Positions 1 through 9,235 of a DNA stretch of 9,235 bases are shown in pieces. The DNA lies in contig CAXEUY010000032.1 in NCBI GenBank assembly GCA_963999645.1, positions 1 to 9,235 of the forward strand. Reading direction: 5' to 3'. The DNA is from MedAcidi-G1 sp002294285. Lineage in GTDB: Bacteria > Actinomycetota > Acidimicrobiia > Acidimicrobiales > MedAcidi-G1. Position 1 is the first letter of the stretch. Every line of letters begins with the position of its first letter. Made by a program: the position numbers and the translations under genes. The notes beneath the pieces are model-generated. The model had not been told where the DNA came from. It ran no database searches and worked only from the letters and a program-made list of their open reading frames with translations.

Positions 1-29
1 GTTATCCAACCAAAAACGTTGTTTCTTTT

Positions 30-332
30 ATGAATTGCCTTAGCTTTTTAACTTGCTCGACGCTTTTGTTTTTATTAGGAATTTGGGGGATTTTCTTCAA
101 TAGAAAAAACATCGTAGTCATGCTTATGTGCATCGAACTCATGCTATTGGCCGTTAATCTCAATTTTCTCATCTTTTCTGCCTATCTTGATGACCTCATC
201 GGACAACTTTTTTCTTTATTGGTTTTAACCGTAGCAGCGGCAGAATCAGCAATTGGATTAGCTCTTCTTGTCATTTATCACAAAACGAGAGGAAACATTC
301 AAATTGAATATATGAACCAACTGAAAGGGTAA
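30..332 (+). CDS. nad4L: NADH dehydrogenase subunit 4L
   Basis: Nad4L (NuoK family) is a three-helix subunit in the membrane arm of respiratory complex I, part of the proton-translocating path in the inner mitochondrial membrane. The product has 100 residues, the usual family length, with hydrophobic segments at about 4-23, 28-50 and 57-83. The two buried glutamates that mark the family are present: E36 in CIELMLLAVNLN and E72 in AAAESAIGLA, at the same positions as in bacterial NuoK. The ATG at 30 gives the normal N-terminus. No Shine-Dalgarno motif precedes it, and the leader is T-rich. The gene ends 13 bases before the convergent trnY. Identification is by motif and length; I see nothing odd in the protein. 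Confidence 0.95.
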   Translation: MNCLSFLTCSTLLFLLGIWGIFFNRKNIVVMLMCIELMLLAVNLNFLIFSAYLDDLIGQLFSLLVLTVAAAESAIGLALLVIYHKTRGNIQIEYMNQLKG

Positions 333-345
333 ACACAAACATTTA

Positions 346-428
346 TGGGAAAGGCAGGATTTGAACCTGCGATGATGTGAATCAGCAGATTTACAGTCTG
401 TCGCCTTAAACCACTCAGCCACTTTCCC
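346..428 (-). tRNA. trnY: tRNA-Tyr (anticodon GUA)
   Basis: Read on the minus strand this is a complete class II tRNA of 83 nt. The acceptor GGGAAAG pairs with CTTTCCC, followed by discriminator A, with CCA not encoded. The D arm contains GGCTGAGTGGTTTAAGGC. The anticodon stem CAGA/TCTG holds the loop CTGTAAA, giving anticodon GTA for tyrosine. A long variable arm follows, typical of bacterial-type and organellar tRNA-Tyr, then the T arm GCAGG-TTCAAAT-CCTGC. It is the only minus-strand gene in the window, so the minus strand must be transcribed here at some level. A tRNA-Leu or tRNA-Ser reading is excluded by the anticodon. Confidence 0.97.
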
Positions 429-463
429 TTCGTCCCAATCTTTGAAAAAAAAATTATTGTTTT

Positions 464-979
464 ATGCCACAATTAGATATTGTATCTTATTTTCCTCAAT
501 TTTTTTGGTTTTGTATTTTTTTTACAGGATTTTATGTTGTTTTAATTCAAAATTATTTACCAAAATTAACGCGAATTATTGCAGTGCGTGAAGCTCTTCA
601 ACCAAGTCCAGATCAAATCAGCTCAAATACACAAGAATCTGACACGGTTACAACAAAAACACACGAAGTATTCGCAAAAACTGTACACCAAACAAAAGAA
701 AAATGTGTTCAACAATTTACAGAAACACAAAACTTATTAAATATCCAAACTGATGTGTTTAATAAACATACGAATCAAGCATTTGCAAAGTACCAAACAA
801 AAAAAATTCAACTGAATCAAACAGTGAAACAAACTTTACAACAAATGCAAACTCTTTTACCAGGACTCAAATTACGCTCTTCTCCCATGAGTCAGAAACA
901 AACCTCACAATTTTTTTCCCAAGCTTTAGTAAATAAACTTGTGAATAAAACGAAAAGCTCAAAAGGTAAAATCAAATAA
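464..979 (+). CDS. atp8: ATP synthase F0 subunit 8 (orfB/ymf19 type)
   Basis: Atp8 is a small membrane subunit of mitochondrial ATP synthase F0, in the peripheral-stalk region. The N-terminus MPQLDIVSYFPQFFWFCIFF matches the plant and algal orfB/ymf19 signature (MPQLD, YF, QFFW). One transmembrane helix lies at about residues 11-31, followed by a basic NYLPKL stretch. Residues ~50-171 are hydrophilic, rich in Q, T, K and N, probably helical and poorly conserved; such extensions are normal for green-lineage Atp8. The length of 171 residues is at the long end. The ATG at 464 gives MPQLD directly. It is followed after 27 bases by atp4, forming an ATP-synthase pair. A stem-loop spans the stop codon. 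Third positions are strongly A/T-rich, as in atp4. Confidence 0.93.
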   Translation: MPQLDIVSYFPQFFWFCIFFTGFYVVLIQNYLPKLTRIIAVREALQPSPDQISSNTQESDTVTTKTHEVFAKTVHQTKEKCVQQFTETQNLLNIQTDVFNKHTNQAFAKYQTKKIQLNQTVKQTLQQMQTLLPGLKLRSSPMSQKQTSQFFSQALVNKLVNKTKSSKGKIK

Positions 980-985
980 CCTTTT
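961..985 (+). promoter_or_regulatory. stem-loop at the atp8 stop codon
   Basis: AAAAGGT at 961-967 can pair with ACCTTTT at 979-985 around an 11-base A-rich loop that includes the atp8 TAA. It is 7 bp and A/T-rich, so chance is possible. By analogy with the stem-loops after atp4, cox1 and cob in this window it may mark or protect an mRNA 3' end. Confidence 0.3.
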
Positions 986-1006
986 CCATGAAAAAAAAAA
1001 ACTTCA

Positions 1007-1552
1007 ATGATTTTGCAGAATAAAACTTTAATTGGAGCATCAATTTTAGCTTTTTTTGTCTGTTCTTCAAAAAATTTAATTATTTATAATGAAGAAATTT
1101 TAGTTGCTTTAAGTTTTTTATTGTTTGTTCTTTTTAGTTTCTACTCATTTCAAGAAACAGTAAAACAAACTTTTCAGGACCGTCAACAAACTATTTTAAA
1201 TGAGTTAGAACAAGTTCTTGTAACCAAAGCTACAACAATTAAAAACCTTCAAATGACCCATACAAAAAGCTTGCAACTTGTACAAAGTTTGGAGGCTTTA
1301 AAAAAGACTGCAGTGGAAGAATTAGAAATGGCACAATCACAGCGGATCCAAGCATTTGAAACAAAACTCAAGAGAAAATGCCTCCAAAAACTTCAAACTA
1401 TTCTTGCATTAGAAAAACAATGGAGTCATGAATTGCACCAGCAAATCGGTTCAAGTTTTCAACAAAGCGTTTTAGCGCATTTTTATAAGAATCAAGCTAC
1501 ATTACTCCCTCAATTTATTGACCAGGCCTGTCTTGAGTTAAAAAAGAAATAG
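1007..1552 (+). CDS. atp4: ATP synthase F0 subunit b/4 (orf25/ymf39 type)
   Basis: Atp4 is the mitochondrial homologue of the F0 b subunit. It is anchored in the inner membrane by its N-terminus, and its long helical tail forms the peripheral stalk holding F1. The 181-residue product has hydrophobic segments at about 8-20 and 31-48, separated by the family signature SSKNLIIYNEEILVALSF, which closely resembles plant Orf25 (SSK..SIYNEE.IVALCF). Residues ~50-181 are charged and predicted helical or coiled-coil, with many Q, K and E, as expected of a stalk. The ATG at 1007 sits just before the first hydrophobic segment. The ATG at 988 is in another frame and stops after ten sense codons. The stop is TAG. 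A 9-bp stem-loop follows, then the 5S rRNA gene. Confidence 0.92.
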   Translation: MILQNKTLIGASILAFFVCSSKNLIIYNEEILVALSFLLFVLFSFYSFQETVKQTFQDRQQTILNELEQVLVTKATTIKNLQMTHTKSLQLVQSLEALKKTAVEELEMAQSQRIQAFETKLKRKCLQKLQTILALEKQWSHELHQQIGSSFQQSVLAHFYKNQATLLPQFIDQACLELKKK

Positions 1553-1574
1553 TTAAAGATAGACTAACTTTAAT

Positions 1575-1597
1575 TTCTTGCCCAAATCGGGCAAGAA
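1575..1597 (+). promoter_or_regulatory. 3'-end stem-loop between atp4 and rrn5
   Basis: TTCTTGCCC at 1575-1583 pairs perfectly with GGGCAAGAA at 1589-1597 around the loop AAATC. It lies 22 bases after the atp4 stop and 9 bases before the 5S rRNA. It could define the atp4 mRNA 3' end or act as a processing signal that releases the 5S 5' end; that role is inferred from position. Confidence 0.55.
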
Positions 1598-1606
1598 CCC
1601 CTAAAT

Positions 1607-1722
1607 GTCTTGAGAAGATATAACCAACTAAAAAACAACCGAACCCATCCCGAACTCGATTTTTGACCCTAGTTGGTGCTGTAAATACTTTACTTTTAAG
1701 GGACTCGCAGTTCTCTCAAGGT
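1607..1722 (+). rRNA. rrn5: 5S ribosomal RNA
   Basis: A 116-nt 5S rRNA of the mitochondrial large ribosomal subunit, recognised from its conserved loop and fold. Helix I: CTTGAGA (1609-1615) pairs with TCTCAAG (1714-1720), extended by two G-U pairs (1607-1608 with 1721-1722). Helix II: ACCAACTA (1623-1630) pairs perfectly with TAGTTGGT (1670-1677). Between them is the diagnostic loop B/helix III/loop C stretch CCGAACCCATCCCGAACTCG (1639-1658), almost the bacterial CCCAUGCCGAACUC motif. The 3' half has TACT and GGGACTC blocks comparable to loop E of plant mitochondrial 5S. The gene fills most of the atp4-cox1 gap and ends about 15 bases before the cox1 ATG at 1738. End positions are accurate to a few bases. 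Such divergent 5S genes are often missed by routine annotation. Confidence 0.85.
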
Positions 1723-1737
1723 CTTAAGCAAAAAAAA

Positions 1738-3333
1738 ATGTTTATGATCAACTTTATTAACCGTTGGATCTTTTCAACAAACCACAAAGACATTGGAACA
1801 CTTTATCTTATTTTTGGAGCATTCTCTGGAGTTTTAGGATCATGTTTTTCTGTCCTTATCCGTATGGAACTTGCTCAACCGGGGAACCAAATTCTTGCAG
1901 GGAACCATCAGTTATATAACGTTCTTATTACAGCACACGCTTTTCTGATGATTTTTTTTATGGTTATGCCAGCTCTTATTGGAGGTTATGGAAATTGGTT
2001 TGTACCAATTATGATTGGTGCACCAGACATGGCATTCCCACGACTAAACAACATCAGTTTTTGGTTGTTGCCACCTTCACTAATTCTTTTATTAAGCAGC
2101 GCACTCGTTGAAGTTGGAGTAGGGACTGGATGGACTGTATACCCACCTCTTAGTCACATTACAAGTCACTCAGGAGGGGCTGTAGACTTAGCAATTTTTA
2201 GCTTACACCTTTCAGGGGCTTCAAGCATTCTTGGAGCAATTAATTTTATTACCACAATTTTTAATATGCGTGGCCCTGGTTTAAGTATGCACAGACTCCC
2301 ACTTTTTGTTTGGTCTGTTTTAATTACAGCTTTTTTATTACTTTTATCTCTTCCTGTTCTTGCAGGAGCTATTACAATGCTTTTAACGGACAGAAATTTT
2401 AATACTTCTTTTTTTGATCCAGCTGGAGGAGGTGATCCGATTTTATTTCAGCACCTTTTTTGGTTTTTTGGTCATCCAGAAGTTTATATTCTTATTTTAC
2501 CAGGATTTGGTATTGTTAGTCATATCATTAGCACATTTGCGAGAAAACCAATTTTCGGTTATCTTGGGATGGTTTATGCTATGTTAAGTATTGGTGTTCT
2601 AGGATTTATTGTATGGGCTCACCATATGTTTACAGTAGGGTTAGATGTAGATACTCGAGCTTATTTTACTGCAGCTACCATGATTATTGCTGTCCCAACA
2701 GGGATCAAAATTTTCAGTTGGATCGCAACAGCTTGGGGAGGTTCTATTTATTTAAGAACTCCAATGTTATTTGCAGTTGGTTTCATCTTTTTATTTACTG
2801 TTGGTGGCTTAACAGGGGTAATGTTAGCAAATGCAGGAATTGATATTGCTTTACACGATACCTACTATGTAGTTGCTCACTTCCATTATGTGTTATCAAT
2901 GGGAGCAGTTTTCGCCCTATTCGCAGGATTTTATTACTGGATTGGCAAAATCTCTGGATATCAATACCCAGAAGTTTATGGTCAAATTCATTTTTGGTTA
3001 TTTTTCATTGGAGTAAATCTTACCTTCTTTCCAATGCATTTCTTAGGACTTGCCGGAATGCCAAGACGTATTCCTGACTATCCAGATGCTTTTGCAGGGT
3101 GGAATGCCGTTTGTAGTTATGGATCTTATCTTTCAATCTTGGCGAGTGTTTTCTTCTTTTATGTTGTTTACCTTACACTTACTAGTGAAGACAAATGCCC
3201 TACAAACCCATGGAATTTTGATGACAATGAGAAATCTGTACCAACTTTAGAATGGACAGTGACCTCACCACCAGCTTTCCATACTTTTGAAGAAATCCCA
3301 GCTATTAAATCACCTCAGCAATTAACGAAATAA
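1738..3333 (+). CDS. cox1: Cytochrome c oxidase subunit I
   Basis: Cox1 is the catalytic subunit of complex IV, reducing O2 to water at the heme a3-CuB centre in the inner membrane. The chosen start gives 531 residues, the normal length, beginning MFMINFINRWIFSTNHKDIG; ATG 1744 (MINF, 529 residues) is equally plausible. Upstream ATG 1663 in the same frame is rejected because it lies inside the 5S rRNA gene. Visible ligands: H67 and H383 (heme a), H381 (heme a3), H246, H295 and H296 (CuB), Y250 of the His-Tyr crosslink (HPEVY), K324 of the K-channel, and the LHDTYYVVAHFHYV block. The C-terminal PPAFHTFEEIPAIK is of the plant/algal kind. The gene is intronless. An oligo-A tract precedes the ATG and there is no Shine-Dalgarno motif. 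Stem-loops follow the stop. Confidence 0.97.
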   Translation: MFMINFINRWIFSTNHKDIGTLYLIFGAFSGVLGSCFSVLIRMELAQPGNQILAGNHQLYNVLITAHAFLMIFFMVMPALIGGYGNWFVPIMIGAPDMAFPRLNNISFWLLPPSLILLLSSALVEVGVGTGWTVYPPLSHITSHSGGAVDLAIFSLHLSGASSILGAINFITTIFNMRGPGLSMHRLPLFVWSVLITAFLLLLSLPVLAGAITMLLTDRNFNTSFFDPAGGGDPILFQHLFWFFGHPEVYILILPGFGIVSHIISTFARKPIFGYLGMVYAMLSIGVLGFIVWAHHMFTVGLDVDTRAYFTAATMIIAVPTGIKIFSWIATAWGGSIYLRTPMLFAVGFIFLFTVGGLTGVMLANAGIDIALHDTYYVVAHFHYVLSMGAVFALFAGFYYWIGKISGYQYPEVYGQIHFWLFFIGVNLTFFPMHFLGLAGMPRRIPDYPDAFAGWNAVCSYGSYLSILASVFFFYVVYLTLTSEDKCPTNPWNFDDNEKSVPTLEWTVTSPPAFHTFEEIPAIKSPQQLTK

Positions 3334-3383
3334 TAGAAAAACCTATTACTATTTAGGAGAGGCTTTTTCAAAAAGGTCTCTCC
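3331..3383 (+). promoter_or_regulatory. two stem-loops after cox1
   Basis: The first hairpin, TAATAG (3331-3336) with CTATTA (3343-3348), overlaps the cox1 stop codon. The second is stronger: GGAGAG (3356-3361) pairs with CTCTCC (3378-3383), and the inner GCTTT/AAAGG region can pair partly. They are candidates for cox1 mRNA 3'-end formation or protection. The function is inferred from position only. Confidence 0.5.
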
Positions 3384-3801
3384 GTCTATAGGTAAATAAT
3401 AAAGCCAACAAAAAGTATTTATAGAATATTTCCTACACAAAAGAGATTTTTGGAATCCTTGCACAAAAAAACTTTCCCTACTATGAAGAAAGTGTATCTC
3501 TGAAAACCATCTCTTTAAAACTAAATCCCTTAGTTTTGTACACTATTTCATTTGGACAATAAAACAAGTACATAATAGTTTAAAGGTATTTAATAGTTAT
3601 TTTTCTGTTCCTGTATTCAGGCACACCCCCTTCATAGTAGGGAAAGTTTTTTTGTTTGGTGGTTTCTTCATAACAATCTTTTTCCTATGTCCAATGGTCT
3701 CATTTGCCTTTAAAATCTTTCATACGGCTCTCTTTTTCGTGATATAGGACTTTTCCCCTTGAACCTCATTTTTACTCTAGATTTTTTTTTTGTTTATTTT
3801 T
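3334..3801. other. noncoding, structured region between cox1 and SSU 3' module
   Basis: These 468 bases hold no convincing protein gene or tRNA on either strand. They contain the cox1 3' stem-loops, a perfect 26-bp inverted repeat (3463-3488 with 3630-3655) and small hairpins inside its 141-base loop. A T-rich leader runs to the SSU 3' module, including a run of ten T at 3782-3791. Likely roles are the SSU precursor leader, a promoter, a replication element or an unrecognised structured RNA; the sequence does not decide between these. No RNase P RNA core motifs (GGAAAGUC / ACAGAA) are clearly present. Confidence 0.7.
3463..3655. repeat. 26-bp perfect inverted repeat enclosing smaller hairpins
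   Basis: The left arm at 3463-3488 (ACAAAAAAACTTTCCCTACT then ATGAAG) is the exact reverse complement of the right arm at 3630-3655 (CTTCATAGTAGGGAAAG then seven T and GT). The 141-base loop holds AAAACTAA/TTAGTTTT (3517-3524/3530-3537, loop ATCCC), AGTGTA/TACACT (3491-3496/3539-3544, enclosing the former) and CCTG/CAGG (3610-3613/3618-3621). An alternative pairing AAAGAGAT (3440-3447) with ATCTCTTT (3509-3516) would cross the main stem. The whole looks like a long-stem, multi-branched RNA or a cruciform-forming DNA element. Confidence 0.85.
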
Positions 3802-4512
<711 letters not shown>

Positions 4513-4533
4513 TTTTTTTATTTTATATTGTTT
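4513..4533 (+). other. T/A-rich linker joining SSU 3' end to SSU 5' end
   Basis: About 20 bases, nearly all T and A, separate the natural 3' terminus of the SSU (ACTCCTTT...) from its natural 5' terminus (...GATGAGTTTGATCCTGGCTC). In a primary transcript the two ordinary rRNA ends would be covalently joined by this linker. Whether it is removed or kept in the ribosome cannot be told from the sequence. Confidence 0.75.
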
Positions 4534-5287
<754 letters not shown>

Positions 5288-5303
5288 GATGACAAAAAAA
5301 ATC

Positions 5304-5323
5304 TCTTCACTGAAAAGTGAAGA
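5304..5323 (+). promoter_or_regulatory. GAAA-tetraloop hairpin between SSU 5' module and trnM
   Basis: TCTTCACT (5304-5311) pairs perfectly with AGTGAAGA (5316-5323) around a GAAA tetraloop. It lies between the last SSU pairing strand and the trnM acceptor at 5327. It may define or protect the new 3' end of the SSU 5' module, or simply cap the spacer; the role is inferred. Confidence 0.55.
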
Positions 5324-5326
5324 ATC

Positions 5327-5400
5327 AATGAGATAGTTCAGGTTGGTAGAACGTCGGAATCATACCCCGATGGTCGGGGGTTCAATCCCCCCTCTCATTA
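5327..5400 (+). tRNA. trnM: tRNA with CAU anticodon, probably tRNA-Met
   Basis: A 74-nt cloverleaf: acceptor AATGAGA/TCTCATT fully paired, discriminator A, D arm GTTC-AGGTTGGTA-GAAC, anticodon arm TCGGA-ATCATAC-CCCGA, variable loop TGGTC and T arm GGGGG-TTCAATC-CCCCC. The anticodon is CAT. Initiator versus elongator is unclear. The Y11-R24 pair and the paired 1-72 position favour an elongator, while the GGA/CCC end of the anticodon stem, with an A31-C39 mismatch, is near the initiator GGG/CCC signature. A lysidine-modified tRNA-Ile(CAU) is also possible. It separates the SSU 5' module from the LSU, so RNase P and 3' processing would release both rRNAs. Confidence 0.93.
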
Positions 5401-7995
<2,595 letters not shown>

Positions 7996-8021
7996 CCGAC
8001 AATGCGACAAAATAGACAAAA

Positions 8022-9176
8022 ATGAAAAGACTTTCTTTTTTAAAACAACCTTTATTAGCAGCAGTAAATGATCATTTAATTGATTACCCGACTCCAGCAA
8101 ATTTAAGTTATTGGTGGGGTTTTGGTTCAACTGCTGGAATTTGTTTAATTGTACAAATTTTAACTGGAATTTTTCTTGCAATGCATTACACACCTCATAT
8201 TGACTTAGCATTTTTAAGTGTTGAACATATTATGAGGGATGTTGAAGGTGGCTGGTTTTTAAGATATATGCATGCAAATGGAGCGAGTATGTTCTTTATT
8301 GTTGTTTACCTCCATTTATTAAGGGGCTTATATTACGGGAGTTATTCTAGTCCAAGAGAGCTTGTTTGGATTGTTGGAGTTGTTATTCTTCTTTTAATGA
8401 TTCTTACAGCATTTATTGGATATGTCCTACCTTGGGGTCAAATGTCTTTTTGGGGGGCGACAGTTATTACAAGTCTTGCGAGTGCAATTCCTGTGGTTGG
8501 TACAGATATTACTCACTGGCTTTGGGGAGGTTTTTCAGTCGATAACGCTACGTTAAACAGATTTTTTAGTTTACATTATTTACTTCCTTTTATTATTGCT
8601 GGGGCAAGTCTTGTTCATATTGTAGCTTTACACCAATACGGATCAAATAACCCTTTAGGTTGCAGTGCGACAGTCGATAAAATCCCTTTTTACCCGTATT
8701 TATTATTGAAAGATTTAGTTGGATGGGTTGTATTTGCGATTTTTTTTTCTGGGTTTATCTATTTTGCACCTAATGCTTTAGGACATCCAGACAATTATAT
8801 TCCAGCGAACCCAATGTCAACTCCAGCACACATTGTTCCAGAATGGTATTTTTTACCTGTTTATGCCATTTTAAGAAGTATCCCAAATAAATTAGGTGGT
8901 GTACTTGCTATTGGCTTAGTATTTGTATCTTTACTTGTTTTACCTTTTATCCACACTTCACCAATTCGAAGTTCAAGTTTTCGACCTCTTCACAGAAAAT
9001 TATTCTGGTTATTAGTAGCCGATTGCCTTCTTCTTGGATGGATTGGGTGTCAACCTGTAGAAGATCCATATGTACTCATTGGACAAATTGCTTCTGTATA
9101 TTTTTTTATTTATTTCTTAATTTGTATGCCTTTATTAGGAAAACTAGAACACTATTTGATTACACGAAATACGTAA
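8022..9176 (+). CDS. cob: Apocytochrome b
   Basis: Cytochrome b is the membrane core of complex III, binding hemes bL and bH and forming the quinol oxidation and reduction sites. The 384-residue length is normal. Heme ligands are in the two invariant pairs, each 14 residues apart: H84/H98 (MHANGASMFFIVVYLH) and H185/H199 (HYLLPFIIAGASLVH). The Qo-site PEWY is at 273-276, with GYVLPWGQMSFWGA at about 133-146 and YGSNNPLG at about 206-213. The ATG at 8022 lies about 27 bases after the LSU 3' end and gives the normal N-terminus; NDHLIDYPTPANLSYWW follows. A 7-codon reading from ATG 8002 ends in a TGA overlapping the cob ATG. No intron and no Shine-Dalgarno motif; the stop is TAA. Confidence 0.97.
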   Translation: MKRLSFLKQPLLAAVNDHLIDYPTPANLSYWWGFGSTAGICLIVQILTGIFLAMHYTPHIDLAFLSVEHIMRDVEGGWFLRYMHANGASMFFIVVYLHLLRGLYYGSYSSPRELVWIVGVVILLLMILTAFIGYVLPWGQMSFWGATVITSLASAIPVVGTDITHWLWGGFSVDNATLNRFFSLHYLLPFIIAGASLVHIVALHQYGSNNPLGCSATVDKIPFYPYLLLKDLVGWVVFAIFFSGFIYFAPNALGHPDNYIPANPMSTPAHIVPEWYFLPVYAILRSIPNKLGGVLAIGLVFVSLLVLPFIHTSPIRSSSFRPLHRKLFWLLVADCLLLGWIGCQPVEDPYVLIGQIASVYFFIYFLICMPLLGKLEHYLITRNT

Positions 9177-9185
9177 ACAAACACC

Positions 9186-9207
9186 GTGGGCAATAACAAA
9201 AGCCCAC
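9186..9207 (+). promoter_or_regulatory. stem-loop after cob
   Basis: GTGGGC (9186-9191) pairs with GCCCAC (9202-9207) around a 10-base A-rich loop, 9 bases after the cob stop codon. This is a G/C-rich stem in an A/T-rich spacer, similar in placement to the stem-loop after atp4, and a likely mRNA 3'-end or processing signal. The rest of the spacer to 9235 shows nothing recognisable. Confidence 0.5.
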
Positions 9208-9235
9208 ACACAAAAATAATACAATCAAACATATG

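Noticed and set aside
1663..1737. In-frame N-terminal extension of cox1 from ATG 1663 (25 extra residues)
   Set aside because: The segment lies inside the 5S rRNA, and its residues do not resemble any Cox1 N-terminus; the normal start is at 1738 or 1744.
3463..3655. Mitochondrial RNase P RNA (rnpB) as an explanation of the inverted-repeat region
   Set aside because: GAAGAAAGTGTATC near the left arm faintly recalls conserved region I, but no ACAGAA-type region V with a matching P4 strand is found; it is left as unidentified structure.
3700..3780. Possible group II intron domain V trace (minus-strand GAGCCGTATG near 3730) or group I core-like GATATAGGAC (about 3741-3750)
   Set aside because: The required partner strand (such as GTACGGTTC) and other intron core elements are absent, and the flanking SSU break is not an exon junction.
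8002..8025. Seven-codon upstream frame whose TGA overlaps the cob ATG
   Set aside because: Too short and too likely by chance in A-rich sequence to call as a translated leader.

Overview
The window is mitochondrial DNA from a eukaryote, most likely an alga of the green (chlorophyte/prasinophyte) lineage. It encodes respiratory-chain and ATP-synthase subunits (nad4L, atp8, atp4, cox1, cob) together with bacterial-like but A+T-rich SSU, LSU and 5S rRNAs and two tRNAs. Atp8 begins MPQLD..YF.QFFW and Atp4 carries YNEE.LVAL, both in the form found in green plants. The proteins read through with the standard code: TGG is used for Trp, there are no in-frame TGA codons, and stops are TAA or TAG. Red algal, cryptophyte or glaucophyte mitochondria cannot be excluded from the sequence alone. 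I see no introns, insertion sequences or CRISPR.

Layout, left to right: nad4L (+), trnY(GUA) (the only minus-strand gene), atp8 (+), atp4 (+), a 5S rRNA gene hidden in the atp4-cox1 gap, cox1 (+), a structured noncoding stretch of about 470 bases with a perfect 26-bp inverted repeat, the SSU rRNA in two pieces in swapped order (3' part first, then 5' part), trnM(CAU), LSU rRNA, and cob (+).

The main result is that the SSU rRNA gene is circularly permuted. The part equivalent to E. coli ~850-1542 lies directly upstream of the part equivalent to ~1-835, joined by a T-rich linker of about 20 bases. The discontinuity falls in helix 26 of the central domain, and the two distal ends can still pair (CTCTTTG at 5281-5287 with CAGAGAG at 3802-3808, beside helix 25 at 5273-5279/3824-3830). 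A functional SSU could therefore form without joining the ends. The second result is the 116-nt 5S rRNA at 1607-1722. It fixes the cox1 start at 1738 or 1744, because a longer reading from 1663 would run through the 5S gene.

All genes but trnY lie on one strand with short spacers, which suggests long transcripts cut at tRNAs and stem-loops. trnM lies between the SSU 5' module and the LSU with no visible gap on the LSU side, so tRNA processing would release both rRNA ends. Simple stem-loops follow atp8, atp4, cox1 and cob. No Shine-Dalgarno motifs precede the coding genes, and the SSU 3' tail has lost the CCUCC core.
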